64,000 nucleotides of DNA from Phymorhynchus buccinoides (GCA_017654935.2 CM065682.1:34918463-34982462), one strand, 5' to 3'. Counted from the stretch's first letter, positions 1-13,524 are shown. Numbers and translations: made by a program. Notes: a model not told the origin generated them from the sequence alone.

Positions 1-214
1 CTTTCTTTGGTATTTGGTACTTTATTGTCACAGAGGCGTCTATGTGAAGTTCGGGTTGCTTCCACCTGGAGAGCGAGTGGCAGCCAGATGCGCGCCACCC
101 ATTTTTGGGGGGCATGCGAATTTTGTGTGACTGATGAGGAAGGAAAAAAGGGGGGGGGGGGTAAATTTTGACCAAATGACTCCTTTTTCGTTGCCACTGG
201 GTTTAATGTGTGCT
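1..214 (-). mobile_element. SINE fragment (3' part)
   Basis: Matches the minus-strand copy at 30700-31095 over long blocks (TCACAGAGGCGTCT, GAGCGAGTGGCAGCCAGA, GTGTGACTGATGAGGAA, TCGTTGCCACTGGGTTTAAT). The tRNA-like head is absent: the copy stops where the LINE fragment begins at about 215. It includes a poly-G run at the place where the 13.5-kb copy has poly-C. Confidence 0.75.
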
Positions 215-860
215 AAGTCAAGCGCATGGGCATCGGCGCAGAGAAGATCACGCTGATGGCCAGCCACAACAGCGACGTCACCACCAACATAAATGTGCAT
301 GGGGTGAAGCTAGAAGCTGTTCAACAGTTCACACATCTGGGGTCAGTCATCTGTAGTGAAGGGTCCAAACCAGAACTCCTTGCAAGGACAGCAAAGACAA
401 CAGCAGCACTGTTCAGATTGAAACCTCTGTGGAAGGACAGAAACATCTCAACGAAGCTCAAGATCAGGCTTCTGCGTGCACTGGTATACTCTTCTTGTAC
501 GCATGTGAGACATGGACTCTCACGGCAGATCTGGAAAGAAGAATCCAAGCTATGGAAATGACATGCTATCGTAAGTTGCTTAACATCAGATACACAGTGC
601 ACATCATCAATGAACAAGTGCGCCAAACCATCAGACAGCACATTGGACCGTATGAAGATCTGCTGACATCAGTAAAGAAAAGAAAGCTACGCTGGTATGA
701 CCATGTAACAAGATCCAACGGCCTTGTCAAAACGATCCCCCCAGGGAACTATTGAGGGAGGGAGACGGAGGGGAAGACAAAAGAAACGATGGTCTGACAA
801 CATCGCAGAATGGACAGCAAAATGATCTGCAGAAACCCAGACTCTGAGGACAGCATGAAA
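215..860 (+). mobile_element. LINE reverse transcriptase 3' fragment, frameshifted
   Basis: Two overlapping frames give the C-terminal part of a LINE ORF2: KLEAVQQFTHLGSVICSEGS, TTAALFRLKPLWKDR, LYACETWTLTADLERRIQAM, HIGPYEDLLTSVKKRKLRWY and, after another shift, GRRRGRQKKRW. This pattern (YACExWTL, RRIQAMEM, RKLxWYxHV) is the post-RT region of a widespread animal LINE type. At least two frameshifts separate the blocks; no catalytic RT motif is left. Confidence 0.8.
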
Positions 861-2199
861 AAAAGCTGTCATTTTGACTTGACATGCGCGTGCGCACACA
901 TACACGCACACACGTATGTACGCATGCAGAGAAAGAGAGTCTTTTAGGTCTTTCTAAAGGACAAAAGCATCTTTTATGGGCCACTAGAACTCCAAGCATG
1001 CAGAGAATATACAATTAAAAGCGTTCAACAGAAGATACCTGAAAGCGCAGCACCAGAAGACTACTTTTCACATGCCACGTCAGTTACGCTCTTATAGTGA
1101 GTGCTACGTCAGTTACGTTTTCTTTTTCATTTGCTGGAAAATAATTTAGAGCACTTAGGGGGGTTGCATACCCCTTAAGGTATTATCGTAATAATACGTC
1201 AATTTGCGGATCTCCAGTTGGCTATTGGAAAATGGTTTAGATCACCAGTGTCTGTTAAATGTTTCTACTTTCACTGTACCAACTCTCTTGTTTGTAACTG
1301 AAACCGTTTTCTAGACGCAAACGGATTTCTGAATACTATGACACATTGGTCATTGCGTACAGGTAGGGGTCAGTGCGCACCGTAAATACAGGCCATCGCG
1401 TACTGGGTTCTAAAAACTGTACTTTAAACTTAAAGTGAATTCTTTTCAAATTATAAAAATATGTAAACATTCAGCTGTCTTTTACTGTTAAAATATCTAG
1501 ACTTTGTATTTAGATCAAATGAGACGCAAAACAATCTGAGACAGTGATCTGTGCTCAAAAACATATTTTTATCTCTTCCACTTCGTCGATCACTCAGATA
1601 GCCTCCTGTCATATGAGTGCAGATGCGTCATGTCGCCAAATCTAGGGTCGAGATCTTCATATTAGATCTTTCTAAATCTAAAATATGCGTTCTAAGTGAA
1701 AAGATATAGAATCGAGATCTAGCATAGATGTACATAATCACAGATCCAATCTCTCTCTCTGATTGAGTGTATGTGTGTGTGCATGCGTGCGTGTATGCGT
1801 GCGTGCGTATGCGCGCTTGTATATGGTTTTGTTCACAATGACATCATTATTACGAGCTCAAAAAAGAGAGAAGGGAGTTGGGGTGGGAGGACCGCAATAT
1901 TTTGACATATTAAATCTACATGGTGCACATCACCAATACACCCAGAAGGAGGCATGGTCTACGTGTACACCCCTATAGTGCTTCCAAAAATAAAGCCTGG
2001 GATGTTGTACAGTTACCCATGCGTTCGTCATGCATTCTATTAATCACTTTGTTGTGCACTTTCTTGATCTTGATGGGTCGACGCTGGCAGAATCCAACTT
2101 GGATATAAACGCCAGCTGGTGGAAAACTGGGGAGAGCACTATATAATCTACACCCAAAAAACCCAAAAAACTTTTTTTAATGAAGTTTGGGGGGTTATT
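861..2199. other. Non-coding, no recognised feature
   Basis: A short CA-rich stretch (893-915) is followed by AT-rich sequence. The 12-mer ACGTCAGTTACG occurs near 1079 and 1110 and again near 5916 and 6075. 1640-1720 is rich in AGATCT. No coding signal. Confidence 0.4.
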
Positions 2200-4110
2200 T
2201 ATCGGCAGGCTACACGATTTGCTGTTTATCCAACTGACGAACAGCTGGACTAGCCGACCCCCAGCACCACTAGTATGGTAACTGGGGCCCCCACCTTAAG
2301 TTCAGTGTGCTGGTTGATTGATGTGCCTGCGATCAGACACAGCCCTCCTGAACTGGCTGGCCGACGACAGAGTGAGTATAATTATTGTCTGGCAAGCTGT
2401 TCCACTTGGTTGTTGTCCGTGGAAAGAATGAATTTTTGAAGATGATGGTATTTAAACTCAACCACAAAGCACTGGCTGTTGTTTCTGGCCATACTAGACA
2501 CCACGTTAATTGTTATGTGGTCCTTCTCTAGGCGGGGCACTATTCTTCTTTTTGTCTGGGCCACAGGTTTGAGGAACTGTTCCGCTGGTAAAGCTGGCAT
2601 CTCACCCCTGTTGGAGCATGTTTGAGATGCATCCAGGGGTGCGGTCTTTGTAATTCTGGGTGATGAAGTGAGCCGCACGCCTCTGGATGCTCTCCAGCCT
2701 ATCTATATTTTTCTGGAGGTGCGGGTCCCAAACTGACGCACTATACTCGAGGGTGGATCGCACCAGGAGATGTAGGCTGTGCGCCTACTTTCAGCTGGGC
2801 AGCAGCATAGGTTTCTGCGCAAGAACCCTAGAGTCGCACTTGCCTTATTGACTATGTTGTCAATGTGTGCCGTCCATCTGAGGTCGTCAGTGATGGTGAG
2901 TCCAATATAGGGGTTGCAGGGGGCTTGCTGCAGGATCTCATTATTCAGTAAGTAGAAGTGTGATGACCTGGGGCGGATGCTGAGGATGTAGCACTTTTTT
3001 TCGCATTGAACCTCATGCCCCATGTATGAACCCACTTCTCCAGCTCCTTGAGATCAGACTGCAGAATGTGATGGTCCTGTTGGCAGTTGATGGGTCGGTA
3101 CAGAAGACAATCATCGGCAAACAGACGAACTTGTGACTTGACTGCGACTGGGATGTGACATAAGAACAGCAAAGGTCCCAGCACTGTACCTTGGGGTACT
3201 CCTGAGTCCACTGTCGTCTCACTTAATTCTTCGCCATCTACCACTACTTTCATGTGCCGCCTGGTAAGGAAATGTTCCAACCATTAATTTAAGGACCCAG
3301 AGATGCCATAACTGCTTAGTTTATACAGAAGCTTGTTATGGGGGACGGTGTCAAAGGCCTTGGAGAAATCGAGAATGGCAATGTCTGTCTGCCTGCCTAG
3401 ATCAAATTTTTTGCTTAGGTCGTGGAGGGTTGTGATGAGCTGGGTTTCGCAGGAGAAACCAGTTCTGCAGCCGTGGTTGAGGTTTGTAAGGATATTTTAT
3501 TTCTCAAGATGATCCATTAAATGTTTGCAGGTAATGTGTTCCAATAACTTACAAGGCACTGATGTTAAGGAGACTGGACGGTAGATCTCAGCTTGATGTT
3601 TGTCTCCCTTTTTGAAGACCGGGGTGACATTGGCCTTTGTCCAGTCAGTTGGGAGAGTACCTGAGTCAATGGACTTCTGGAACATCCTTGTTAAGCTGAG
3701 TGCCAGTTCAGCTGCACACTCTGAGTCAATGGACTTCTGGAACATCCTTGTTAAGCTGGGTGCCAGTTCGGCTGCACACTCTGAGTCAATGGACTTCTGG
3801 AACATCCTTGTTAAGCTGGGTGCCAGTTCGGCTGCACACTCTTTCAGTATCCTGTTGGGAAGTTGATCTGGTCCAGGGGCTTTTGAGGTTTGAATTTTTC
3901 TGAGTAACTTCTCCACTCCCTCTCTTGTTATTTTCAGGTTAGCAATGGGCTTATACTGGCGTAGATTGGGTAGTGAAGACTGGGAGGTGTCACGGGTGAA
4001 TACGGATGAAAACTGTTTAAGTAGAGTTTCTGCTTTGGACTTAGCGTCGCTGTGGAGGGTACATCTAGACTTCAGTGGAGCTATACCGATGTTGTCCCTT
4101 TATGCATAAT
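2200..4110 (-). mobile_element. LINE (jockey/CR1-like) ORF2, 5' truncated and broken
   Basis: Read on the minus strand: KAPGPDQLPNRILKECAAEL, LPTDWTKANVTPVFKKGDK, YRPVSLTSVPCKLLEHI, then AFDTVPHNKLLYKL in an intervening frame, SGVPQGTVLGPLLFL and RLFADDCLLYR (the RT active-site FADD), then post-RT sequence to about 2380. The order is that of a non-LTR reverse transcriptase. Stops and shifts lie near 3270 and 3490, and the endonuclease domain is missing. A 60-bp segment is triplicated in frame at 3661-3840. Confidence 0.85.
3661..3840. repeat. Three tandem copies of a 60-bp unit inside the LINE RT
   Basis: Units 3661-3720, 3721-3780 and 3781-3840 are 60 bp each. The last two are identical and the first differs at two positions. 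On the minus strand each adds 20 residues (FQKSIDS plus ECAAELAPSLTRM) without breaking the frame. Confidence 0.95.
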
Positions 4111-5706
4111 AATACACTTATACATAACCAAGGTAACTTTCTCCCCACACTAAATGCGTTAAGGAAATCATTAGTATAGTGAGTAGATTCATAGCTTACC
4201 GTCTAACTCCGTGAAATTACGTGGGTTTTTTCTCGCTTCAAAAATGGTATACTGAACACTGGACGTTTTTATTGACAGAGGATTTCAACTTTACGGTAAC
4301 GCATCTCTGCTTTACGCTTGCGGTAAGCATTTGCGTTTGCGTTAGCATGTTGCTACATTGTAGCTCTTCACCGGTCTCCAGCCTGCCCCATATCGAAATA
4401 TACTTAGTGGGTTCGGGTAGGGGGTTGCTTCTTGCATTCACGCATTCACTTCATAGTTGTTGGTGTTAATTCGATCTCATTTGGTGTAACTACCTATTTC
4501 TCTCAATTATTTTGTATTTATAGATTGTATCACTTCTATTTAATTTCATCTTAGGTTGGTTAGGCTATTTTTTTACTTCCCAAAAAATCCCATAATTTGC
4601 TGTAAGCGTCGCTGAGTTAACCCTAACAGGGCCCATCACCCACTGACAATCATATTTAGCCTCAAGTTATTGTCAGTTTCATGTCGTCTGCTACAATTCA
4701 TTTTCTTTAGTTCTTTCCAAATTGTATTACTCCAAACGCTGAAAATTATCTTCTCAAGTTGGAATTGTATACAGTGAGGTCAGTTTGAGTTTTATTTTTT
4801 AGGCTAATTTGTTACTGAATTAAGTTCAAGTGTTCTTATTGTATCTGTAGTAAAAATTATAGAGCTTTTTCTTTACTCAATATTTAGGCGCCCGTGGGCC
4901 TAAATATGTAGGTCGTGTGTCTAGTTCTACTGAAATGATCTATGACAGCTCAAACGAGCTCTGTTTTGTGATCAATTATTGATTGCTGAAAAACACAAAG
5001 TGCATATATATTGTCATTTTCATTACTTGAACACCTTCTGCTGGGTTCCATAAACATCTTCAGGGGACAGTTTAATGGATTGTTTTGACCCAAATCGAAA
5101 GCTCAAAATCTCGTTCTGAATTCGGAATTTAGATACGTGACCGTCAGCCAAAGGCGACAGCCAAATAGGGTGCCTCACAAAAGATGAAATTTTCAGTAAA
5201 ATGATTGAGGTTTCCGAAACAAAATGCAATCTGAACGAAAGAAGAAGATTTGAATTAAATTGTTAAATGGGTGTTTGTATGTTGCGTTGCTTTAATTTAA
5301 ATGCGTTGAGATACGGAATCGATCACGCATGAAGTACGCCTCCACCGTCATGACGTACGTATCTTCCACCGTTTGCGTGTTTTTTTCACGCGAGAAATGA
5401 CGATACGTAACGCATCTCAAGCTTGACAGTAAAGTTGAAATTCTCTAATAGCTTTTTACAGCCTTAATGCTAAGGGGGGGTGCATTAGATAACAAAAAAT
5501 ACTAACGACGAACGAAAGGCTAAGAACCAGAACTTGTAAACATAATGACTGAAATGAAAGAAAACATTTATTTAAGTAACTGTGTTAACAACAATCATTA
5601 AAGCAATAATTTGAAAAATGGTATAGAGAAGTAGAGAAGGAATAAACGTATTGAGAGAAAATGACAATGGATTGACGTGGCCCCTTTAGAATATCTAGGA
5701 TTTCAA

Positions 5707-5738
<32 letters not shown>

Positions 5739-7744
5739 ACACACTGACCAAACAAACGCACAGATAATTCAGTACTCTAGATCATTACCAAATATGGATG
5801 TTCCTGCTTACAGGACAGGATGTAGGCCCTATGTTTTCTCACACCAAAGAACTAAACTTTTCATAACAATGAAGCTCTAATCATTGTGACGAAAGATAGG
5901 CGAGCGTTTATGCACGTCAGTTACGTTTTTTTCAACCGCCACAACATTAATTAATTTTTCGGTTTGCATTTAAAAACTGTGTCAACATGTAAAAGTCCTT
6001 GTTCTGCACACGAGTCAATAACTTTTCATTTCTTAAAACAAAACATTTTTAATGGTTAAAATCTCTCCGAATGCCACGTCAGTTACGTTGGAAATAGTTA
6101 TTACTAAAAACAATTATACTGTAAACGTGTAGGGCATTTATTTGATCAGGTGTTATATAAATACGAGCAACATGGTCTAAACGGAACTAGAGTAAGACAG
6201 GGCGAAAGCTGATCATCGTTCGTGCTTTATTGAATGTTTTGCAGGGATGTGTTCTTAGTGGGCAGCGATTTAATGCTATAAAAAAAAAACAGATGCTTGT
6301 GGCAAAAGAAAAGACCATCTAACCCTAACCCTAACCACGGAAAGAACCAAGAAATAGAGCAGGAGGGTGTAAATCTACATATTTGCCTAGAAATCGATGT
6401 ACAAAGCCATGCACTTATACTATTTTTTTGCTGGAACCATTCCTTTTTTTGGTTGATAAATTTTAAGTCGTTCTTAATTCGTTTGCATAAGGAGTAGAAA
6501 AGGCAGGCTTTTCTTTACAGACAGGGACTCATCACCTGTAGTGCGCCTCGCTAAATGGGTGCAAGCATACAGCTGGCTCTTACTTCACTGTTGGCCCAGC
6601 TTACAGCGTAGTGATGCACGCCATCTGAATGAAGGGCCAAATGGCACTATTTCTGTAGCTGTTGTTGACAAACGAGTGAGGGAGATGGGGGTTGGGTGGG
6701 GGTTTTGGGAGAAGAATAGAATCAAGCAAGATTGAAGAAAGTATGGAGAGCGGACTGCGTCGTTCTGGAGTTTGATCGTCTTGATCGCCTTGCTACAAAA
6801 TATTATAACGATTTCAAACCGTCACTTCTAAAAAGAAACTGTTCAATAACAAAATCTCAAATGTTAGCCTATACAATGAGCGCGTCTAATCGCCCAACTG
6901 GGGATTACTCTACCGGTTTTTATTACTTCCATTTTGTACATGTTATAAATGAGGCAAAATCTATTCTTTCCATGCATGAGCGAGAGAGAGAGAGCGAGAC
7001 AGAAAAAAAGGGAGTTAAGTCTCCGTTGCAAGGAAACTGCCTCTAAATGAAACGCCACCTGGTGTCAAGGGCTAAGCACGATAACTCCACCTAAACAGTC
7101 CATTCATAATCATGCATGAAGACCGCCTCACACTATCCAACAATTTAGTTGGAAGAAAATTCAGCTTTCTTTTCGTTTGACAGAGTGAGTAGGGATCACA
7201 AAATGCAAAATTTTGGTTGACCTGCCAACCAGGTCGAAAGAAATAATTGGCGACTGTACCATTTACTTCAAACTCACTATGGCAGTTGTGGGAATACAGC
7301 AAAATGCTTGTTTATAGGGTAAATTCGACACACTGCTACAAGCAGCTGAATAGTTCACATCTGAATTTTCTTCCAACTGAATGGTTGGATAGTGTGACAC
7401 GGCTTTTAGGAATATGATTGGAAAGCACCCAACCACTTCTCTTTATTTTCGAGAGTTATTTAGCAAGCCAGTTAAAGTTGTTCTCGTCCACGTGGTGTTG
7501 TGAAGGATTGATTAAGTTGACAATCACTGTCGTATTACACCACAATTTATTAAGTATTTCGATTTTTATTTACAAGAATGCTTAGTCATTCGGTGATTAG
7601 AATATGGGTTTACATTGTTTATTTTGTAAGCTGTAATGACTATTTTTGCAAGGCTACCCTATATAGTTAAGACATTATATCACGCCAAATTTGGTGGTAC
7701 TTTAGCAAAAACAAATAAACAAAACAAAAACACACACAACCGAA
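4111..7744. other. Non-coding AT-rich stretch with small repeats
   Basis: No gene seen. It holds a short hairpin (4880-4907), a poly-G run (about 5707-5737), two ACGTCAGTTACG motifs (5916, 6075), two CCCTAA units near 6322 and a short (GA)n at 6980. Several reading frames of 60-100 codons have no recognisable domain and ordinary AT-rich composition. Confidence 0.45.
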
Positions 7745-9330
7745 TACAGCAAAACCCGGTTATAAGAAAATCGAAGGGAGATAATTTTTTGTTTTCTTAT
7801 ATGCGAGTTTTCTTATATCCGAAACTCGGATATAAGAAAACATTTTGATTTTTTTTTTCTTATAACCGAGTTGAATGGGGAAAAAAAGGTAAAAAACAAA
7901 AGAGAAAAAAATAAAATAAAAGACAAACAGAAACATATAACGAAGAGAAAATGCTTTGACCTAATTGGTGCATGAAAAAAGGGGAAAATGCAAAATAAAG
8001 GAGGAAAAAAAGAAAGAACAGAACAGAAAAAAACAAAAATGAAGGCAGAAGTGGTGTGAGTTGCATGATGAGTGAGCAAGATAGCGGAGAGCAGATGAAT
8101 GATTGGGTATGGTGTGAGAGTAACATATTTGTTTAAATGTAAATTTCTGTTTCTTGTTTTTAATCAATATTCTAATTTGGATGTATAACTTATTTTATAC
8201 AGTGGAAGACAATTTGGTATTTGCGTTTGTACAATGCCAATGGACAATAAAGAAACTTGCGACCTTTGACTCATGTTTTACAGCACAAAATCAAAATACA
8301 GCAAAACTCGGTTATAAGAAAATCGAAGGGAGATGATTGTTTTGCTTATTACCATATCCGAGTTTTCTTATATCCGAAACTCGGATATAAGAAAATATTT
8401 TGAATTTTTTCCCCTTATAACCAAATTGAATTGGGGGAAAAGGGAAAAAAGAAAAGAAAAAGAAAAGAAAGACAGAAAAACAAAACGAAGAGAAACTCCT
8501 TTTTCCTAATTTGATGCATGTCTTACATCATAAAATCAAAATAGTCTACTAAGAAGAAGATTTAAAGGTGCCTACAACCACTCAACTAACAAGCTTTTTT
8601 TTCTTTTTACTGTTATCAAATGCGTACCCCTTCACCTTTCTTGTACTGAACTATTACCATTTACTGTCCACCCATGCAGCTTTTCATCAATCGTTTGCTT
8701 TTGTTTATGTGGATTTTCGTCCACATATTCAGTTATTTGTATTAACTTCTTAAAGAAATGGATTGCCTTTTCCTCTCTGCCATTGCTGCTGAAAATAAAA
8801 GGATGGACAGTCTCTCTACCACCAACACAAAAGTACAGGCACTCATATTTTTTTCTTCTGTTCAACATTTATTTTGCACAGAATACTGAAGGAATGTATG
8901 GAATAAAGGAACAAAAGCAACTCAATTAGTCTTGCAATCAAGTGCTTGTACTGTTTAGACTGTCTGTGACGCAACTGGTATGAGGTAAACTTTCCCTTTT
9001 TGGAACGACTTCAATTTTCTCAGAGCATCCTTTCAGTTCAGGTCCAACTCACTTTTAAAGACACACTGACCCAACACGATTAAGTCCCTTGTTTTTTTTC
9101 TGGGTAGCTGTGACCCACATTCAAATTCCCCCAACTTCAAATTGAGGCTGCTCTTTAAAATGTTTCGTTCTCAATTTGGGGGCATTTGTATGGGAGTCAA
9201 ACCTGGTCAAAATAAGTTTTCGTACCACATTTAAGAGGGAAAACACGTGGAACCCGTGATTTTGACACATGATCTGGTGGGTCTTTAAGAAAATGTTCTC
9301 AATGTTAATTCGCTTATAAGTAGCTATGTC
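7745..9330 (+). mobile_element. TA-flanked MITE (family P), copy 1, right end lost
   Basis: Begins TACAGCAAAACCCGGTTATA, the same end as the intact copy at 57973-59805, and matches that copy along its length with only small differences (AGGCAGAAGTGGTGTGAGTT, CAATGCCAATGGACAATAA, GTATGAGGTAAACTTTCCC). An internal second copy of the terminal motif lies at 8297. It stops near 9325 where the other copy continues, so the right terminal repeat is missing. No transposase frame is present. Confidence 0.85.
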
Positions 9331-10755
9331 CAAGAAGCCGACGTTACTGTTGGATTTTTGCAAAATGGCCCAAATTTTGCTCATTTTCAATAACAGATTT
9401 ATAGTGCTTTGTCTCCATTTACCTGACTTAAAGTTGTATCAAAATAAAGATCAATCTTTCGCCTTTTTCTGAATGTGATTGTTTACTTTGGTGTGTAAAA
9501 TGTATTTTATCGAGTGAAAGAGAAAGCGAGTGAACAGAACGTAAAATTTGCTATTTTGCGATGTTTTTTTGGTCGTGGTTGCAAGACGTATTTCACCGAC
9601 TAGTTTCGACTGCAAATGGCTTTACACAATGGATGATCTAGATCTAGACGCATACGTCAAACGAAAGAAGAAGCTCCGGACTTCTCTTCGGTCAAACTTC
9701 TAAGCGGAAATTTAACCGTTAAGGCCGTTAAAATTCCTTTCGAAAACAATACGTTGCATTGTTCAGCAAGTTTGAACACCTTCCGTTTCACTAAAAATCT
9801 TGAAAGTGAAAGAAAGAGAAAGCTGAATCTATCCGCTGTTCAACGATATGATTGTCGTTTTGATCTAAACTATTTGTGTAAAGCCATTTTGATCTGAAGA
9901 TTCAAGGCCTAGACTGGGTGCGCCATTGGTAGCAGCGACACGCCGAGATCTGACTTCATTCGATCAAAGCTGTTTCTGATCCCGTGAAAGCATTAGAAAT
10001 TGGCAAATTGTAAAAAACAAATTGTGTTTCGAAACTTACAATGTATATAGGCTCATTTACATGCGCTATGAGAGCTGATCCAGCATTTATAAAGGTTTTA
10101 TTTTACAAGAATTCAATGGTATTGGGTCGAAGATCGCCTCGCGGCGATTCGCGTGAGTCATAGTTTTGAGTGCTCAAGTTAATAATTTTTTTGAGGACGA
10201 ATTTCGCAGCCTAAAATATATATTTACCAACATTTATATAGACGAAGTATCCAAGAACACTGCCAGTTGACTGAGCTTTTCCAAATAAACAGCAGTAAAG
10301 CGCAAATCAAGAGGTTCTGTAGGTGTATTTCGCGAGTGTCATGCCTAAAAGCAGAAGCGGGGGCAGATAACTCTTAACTCAATTTCCTACTTCAACTTTC
10401 GCCCAAGGCCTAGATTTATTTGTTCAATCAATAATTTGTACTTTCTATTGTGATTTTAGGTATATAGAGCAGCAAAACAAATTCTTGCTGCTTTCTGATT
10501 AAAAGAATCAAACCAAATATGATTTAGAGAAGAAAACAAATTTGATTTAATGAAAAATTAAGCATTGGTCTACTTTGCATTGTAGTCAAAGTACTTTCCA
10601 AGGAAATTTTAGCCTCTTTCATTGAAAGCCTTCTAAGTTCAGTTCAGTTCAGATTATTGCCAACGAAAAATGTATTTCACTCAAATGTGCAGCAGCTTGA
10701 AAAGACAATGCTAAACAAATTCAATAGATGAACGCATGCGTGCACGCGCACACAC
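9331..10755. other. Non-coding, no recognised feature
   Basis: AT-rich sequence with no homology to the repeats elsewhere in the window that I could see, and no coding signal. Confidence 0.4.
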
Positions 10756-10756
10756 T

Positions 10757-10770
10757 CTCACAGAGAGAGA

Positions 10771-10868
<98 letters not shown>

Positions 10869-10948
10869 ATTTTGATAATTTTTGACATTTTTGATCATTT
10901 TGACTTGACACACACACACAACACATACACCCCCCCCCCACACACCCC

Positions 10949-10985
<37 letters not shown>

Positions 10986-11044
10986 CCCCCCCCCCCCCCA
11001 CACACCCCCCCACACACAAGAACAACAACAAAGAGCGAAAGTAC
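10757..11044. repeat. (GA)n tract followed by (CA)n and poly-C blocks
   Basis: About 100 bp of nearly pure GA (10762-10864), then CA repeats interleaved with poly-C runs (10909-11020). Long translated frames here are repeat artefacts. Confidence 0.97.
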
Positions 11045-11065
11045 ACATAATTGTGATGTAAACTT

Positions 11066-11322
11066 CACACACACACACCCTTCCACATATTCACAGACAC
11101 TATTGTGCACACACCACGCATGAACACACACACACACACACACACTTCCACATATTCACAGACACTATTGTGCACACACCACGCATGAACACACACACAC
11201 ACACACCCTTCCACATATTCACACACTATTGTGCACACACCACGCATGAATACACACACGCACACACACACCCTTCCACATATTCACACACACTATTGTG
11301 CACACACACACACACGCACACG

Positions 11323-11353
<31 letters not shown>

Positions 11354-11398
11354 CCCTTCCACATATTCACACACTATTGTGCACACACCACGCATGAA
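11066..11398. repeat. Minisatellite, about 65-bp unit, five copies, (CA)n-linked
   Basis: The block CCTTCCACATATTCACA, CACTATTGTGCACACACCAC, GCATGAACACA recurs at about 11079, 11144, 11209, 11272 and 11355; variable CA/CG runs separate the blocks. Confidence 0.92.
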
Positions 11399-11420
11399 CA
11401 CACACACACACACACACACA

Positions 11421-11480
<60 letters not shown>

Positions 11481-11489
11481 CACACACAC

Positions 11490-11529
<40 letters not shown>

Positions 11530-11531
11530 AC
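11398..11531. repeat. (CA)n microsatellite
   Basis: About 134 bp of CA with occasional CG interruptions. Confidence 0.97.
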
Positions 11532-11746
11532 AAAGTCGCGTTAAGAATCCTTTAATGTCTCTTGGGGACATAGAGGATGAACAGTCAGTACAAAACAGGA
11601 GGCCACATACAAAGTAGACATTACGCACAGTCATAACACAAGCTTAACTTACTGACAATGTATTGTCAAATTTGGTCTGATTTAATACATTTTGCTATTT
11701 GCAATTGGAATTTTTAACTGAAAACGAGAAAGAAAACAACAACCCT

Positions 11747-11789
11747 CACACACACACACACACACACACACTACGCATGCACACACGCG

Positions 11790-11859
<70 letters not shown>

Positions 11860-11951
11860 CGCGCGCGCGCGCACACGCACACGCGCACACACACACGCGA
11901 TCGCACGCACACGCACACACACACGCGATCGCACGCACACGCACACACACA
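11747..11951. repeat. (CA)n with (CG)-rich and GCGATCGCACG blocks
   Basis: CA repeat that turns into CG-containing variants; the block CACGCGATCGCACGCACACG occurs twice in tandem (about 11896 and 11922). Confidence 0.95.
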
Positions 11952-11959
11952 CTGGATTC

Positions 11960-12480
11960 TAAATTTCTTACTAAAACGAGCACAAACAGTTAGATACCAA
12001 AATACTCTCTCCTTCACAATGTGTGTATCAACTGGTTGCCCCCAAGATACTGTCCTATACCCGGTCTCCTTCATCATGTATACTAATGATTGTAAAGTCC
12101 ACACCAGTTGTCAAATATTATTCAGATGATACAACTTTAGCTGATCTTTCCAACTCGGACAATGCATATTTTGACCAGATTGACAAATGTGTGTCTTGGT
12201 GTGAGGAGAACTATCTAGACCTTAATGTCACAAAAACAAAGGAATTGATTGTTGATTTTAGGAAATCTCCACCACTATGTCAGACCTTACTATTAACAGG
12301 GAGAAAGTTGAAAGGGTAGAAGAGTATAGATAGCCTACCTTGGGACAGTCATTGACAATAAGTTATCTTTTAGTTCACATGTTGACTATGTTTACAAGAA
12401 GTGCCAAACCAGAATGTATTGCATTAGGAAACTTACCTCCTTCAAGGTTTTTATTGCTGTTTTATTGAATCAGTTGTGAC
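11960..12480 (+). mobile_element. LINE RT fragment (jockey/CR1-like)
   Basis: Shifting frames give VRYQNTLS, STGCPQ, FIMYTNDCKVHTSCQ, then KYYSDDTTLADL (RT active site YxDD with Y-S instead of Y-A), WCEENYLDLNVTKTKELIVD and, after a stop, YLGTVIDNKLSFSSHVDYVY. Palm and thumb only; frameshifted and truncated at both ends. Confidence 0.82.
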
Positions 12481-13524
12481 GTTTTCGTTCGTCGGCTGGT
12501 TTGCCGGTTTGAATTTAAAGGCCAAGAATGTTTTGAACTTGTGGGTAGAAAACAAGAAAATGTGTGCAGTTTCGATGAAAAACGTGTGATGCGAAACGCC
12601 AGAGTGATTGTGAGTAATGAAACTGAAAGGCATGTCCTGTGAAAGTGTTATGAACTACTTCCATCTGACAGACGATACCGCTCTATTCGCAGTTGAACGC
12701 TTAGAAATGCATCTAGTTTTGTACCCAAATCAATTGAGGTACTCAACAGACTCTCAAGAGATTCTGAGGTTTGAGATGCTGTGTGTCGTGTATGAGAAAG
12801 GAGATAGATATAGTAGTAATAGGAGGGGGCGGTGGCTGAGGAAGAGTGCGGTTGGGTGTAGAGAGCGAATGCTGTATGAAGGAGCATGTTGTGGGGAATG
12901 GGGAAGACTCAAAATTATACTGGCTCTGTGTGTTACCTAATTTTGATTTGTACTAATGTGGGAGGGGACGGATTGGAGTGGATTGGGTAGAATGGCTGGG
13001 GATGTGAAGAGGATTGGAAAGGGGGGGGGGGGGTACATTCTTTGAGTATGAAGAAGGTTGTTTATTATTGGTAAGAAGAACTTTGCTTTTATTTTTTGTG
13101 TTTTTTGTTGTTGATGGGGGTGTACCTTGATTTTTGTTCTCTGTTCTTTTTGTGTTGTTCAAATGCATGGATATTTTGTTTTCTGTTGTCCTTGTATCAT
13201 AAGACCACAATGTAATTTATCTTGTTGAGATAATAAAGTAATTTTGACTTTGACAGAAAGAGTGAGAGAGAGATATATATAGGGTGAGGGGAGCTGTAAG
13301 TTTACATTCCAAGGATGTACAATTACTACTTACAGCGTAACAAAATAAGCGCAACCCTGCACGTGTTGACTCAAGCACACGCATCATCACACACATTAAA
13401 AGCAAAATATGGACTTAAAACAAGAATATATCTTTATGAAATAAAACCAAAACAAAACATTGTTTGAAGAAGCATAACGACATAACACAAAAAAACAGGA
13501 TAACAACACAACACCATATCACCA
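12481..13524. other. Non-coding; probable retroelement tail near 13230
   Basis: No coding signal. The segment GAGATAATAAAGTAATTTTG (13227-13246) resembles the 3' end of non-LTR elements. A poly-G run lies at 13021-13033. Confidence 0.4.

Noticed and set aside
6320..6335. CCCTAA repeats as a telomeric signal
   Set aside because: Only two to three units, too short to separate from chance.
10711..11634. Long frames rich in Cys-Val, His-Thr or Arg-Glu
   Set aside because: They are translations of (CA)n, (GT)n and (GA)n microsatellites; the same occurs at 16.6-17.7, 28.5, 29.4, 34.9, 38.9, 46.8, 49.1 and 51.0 kb.
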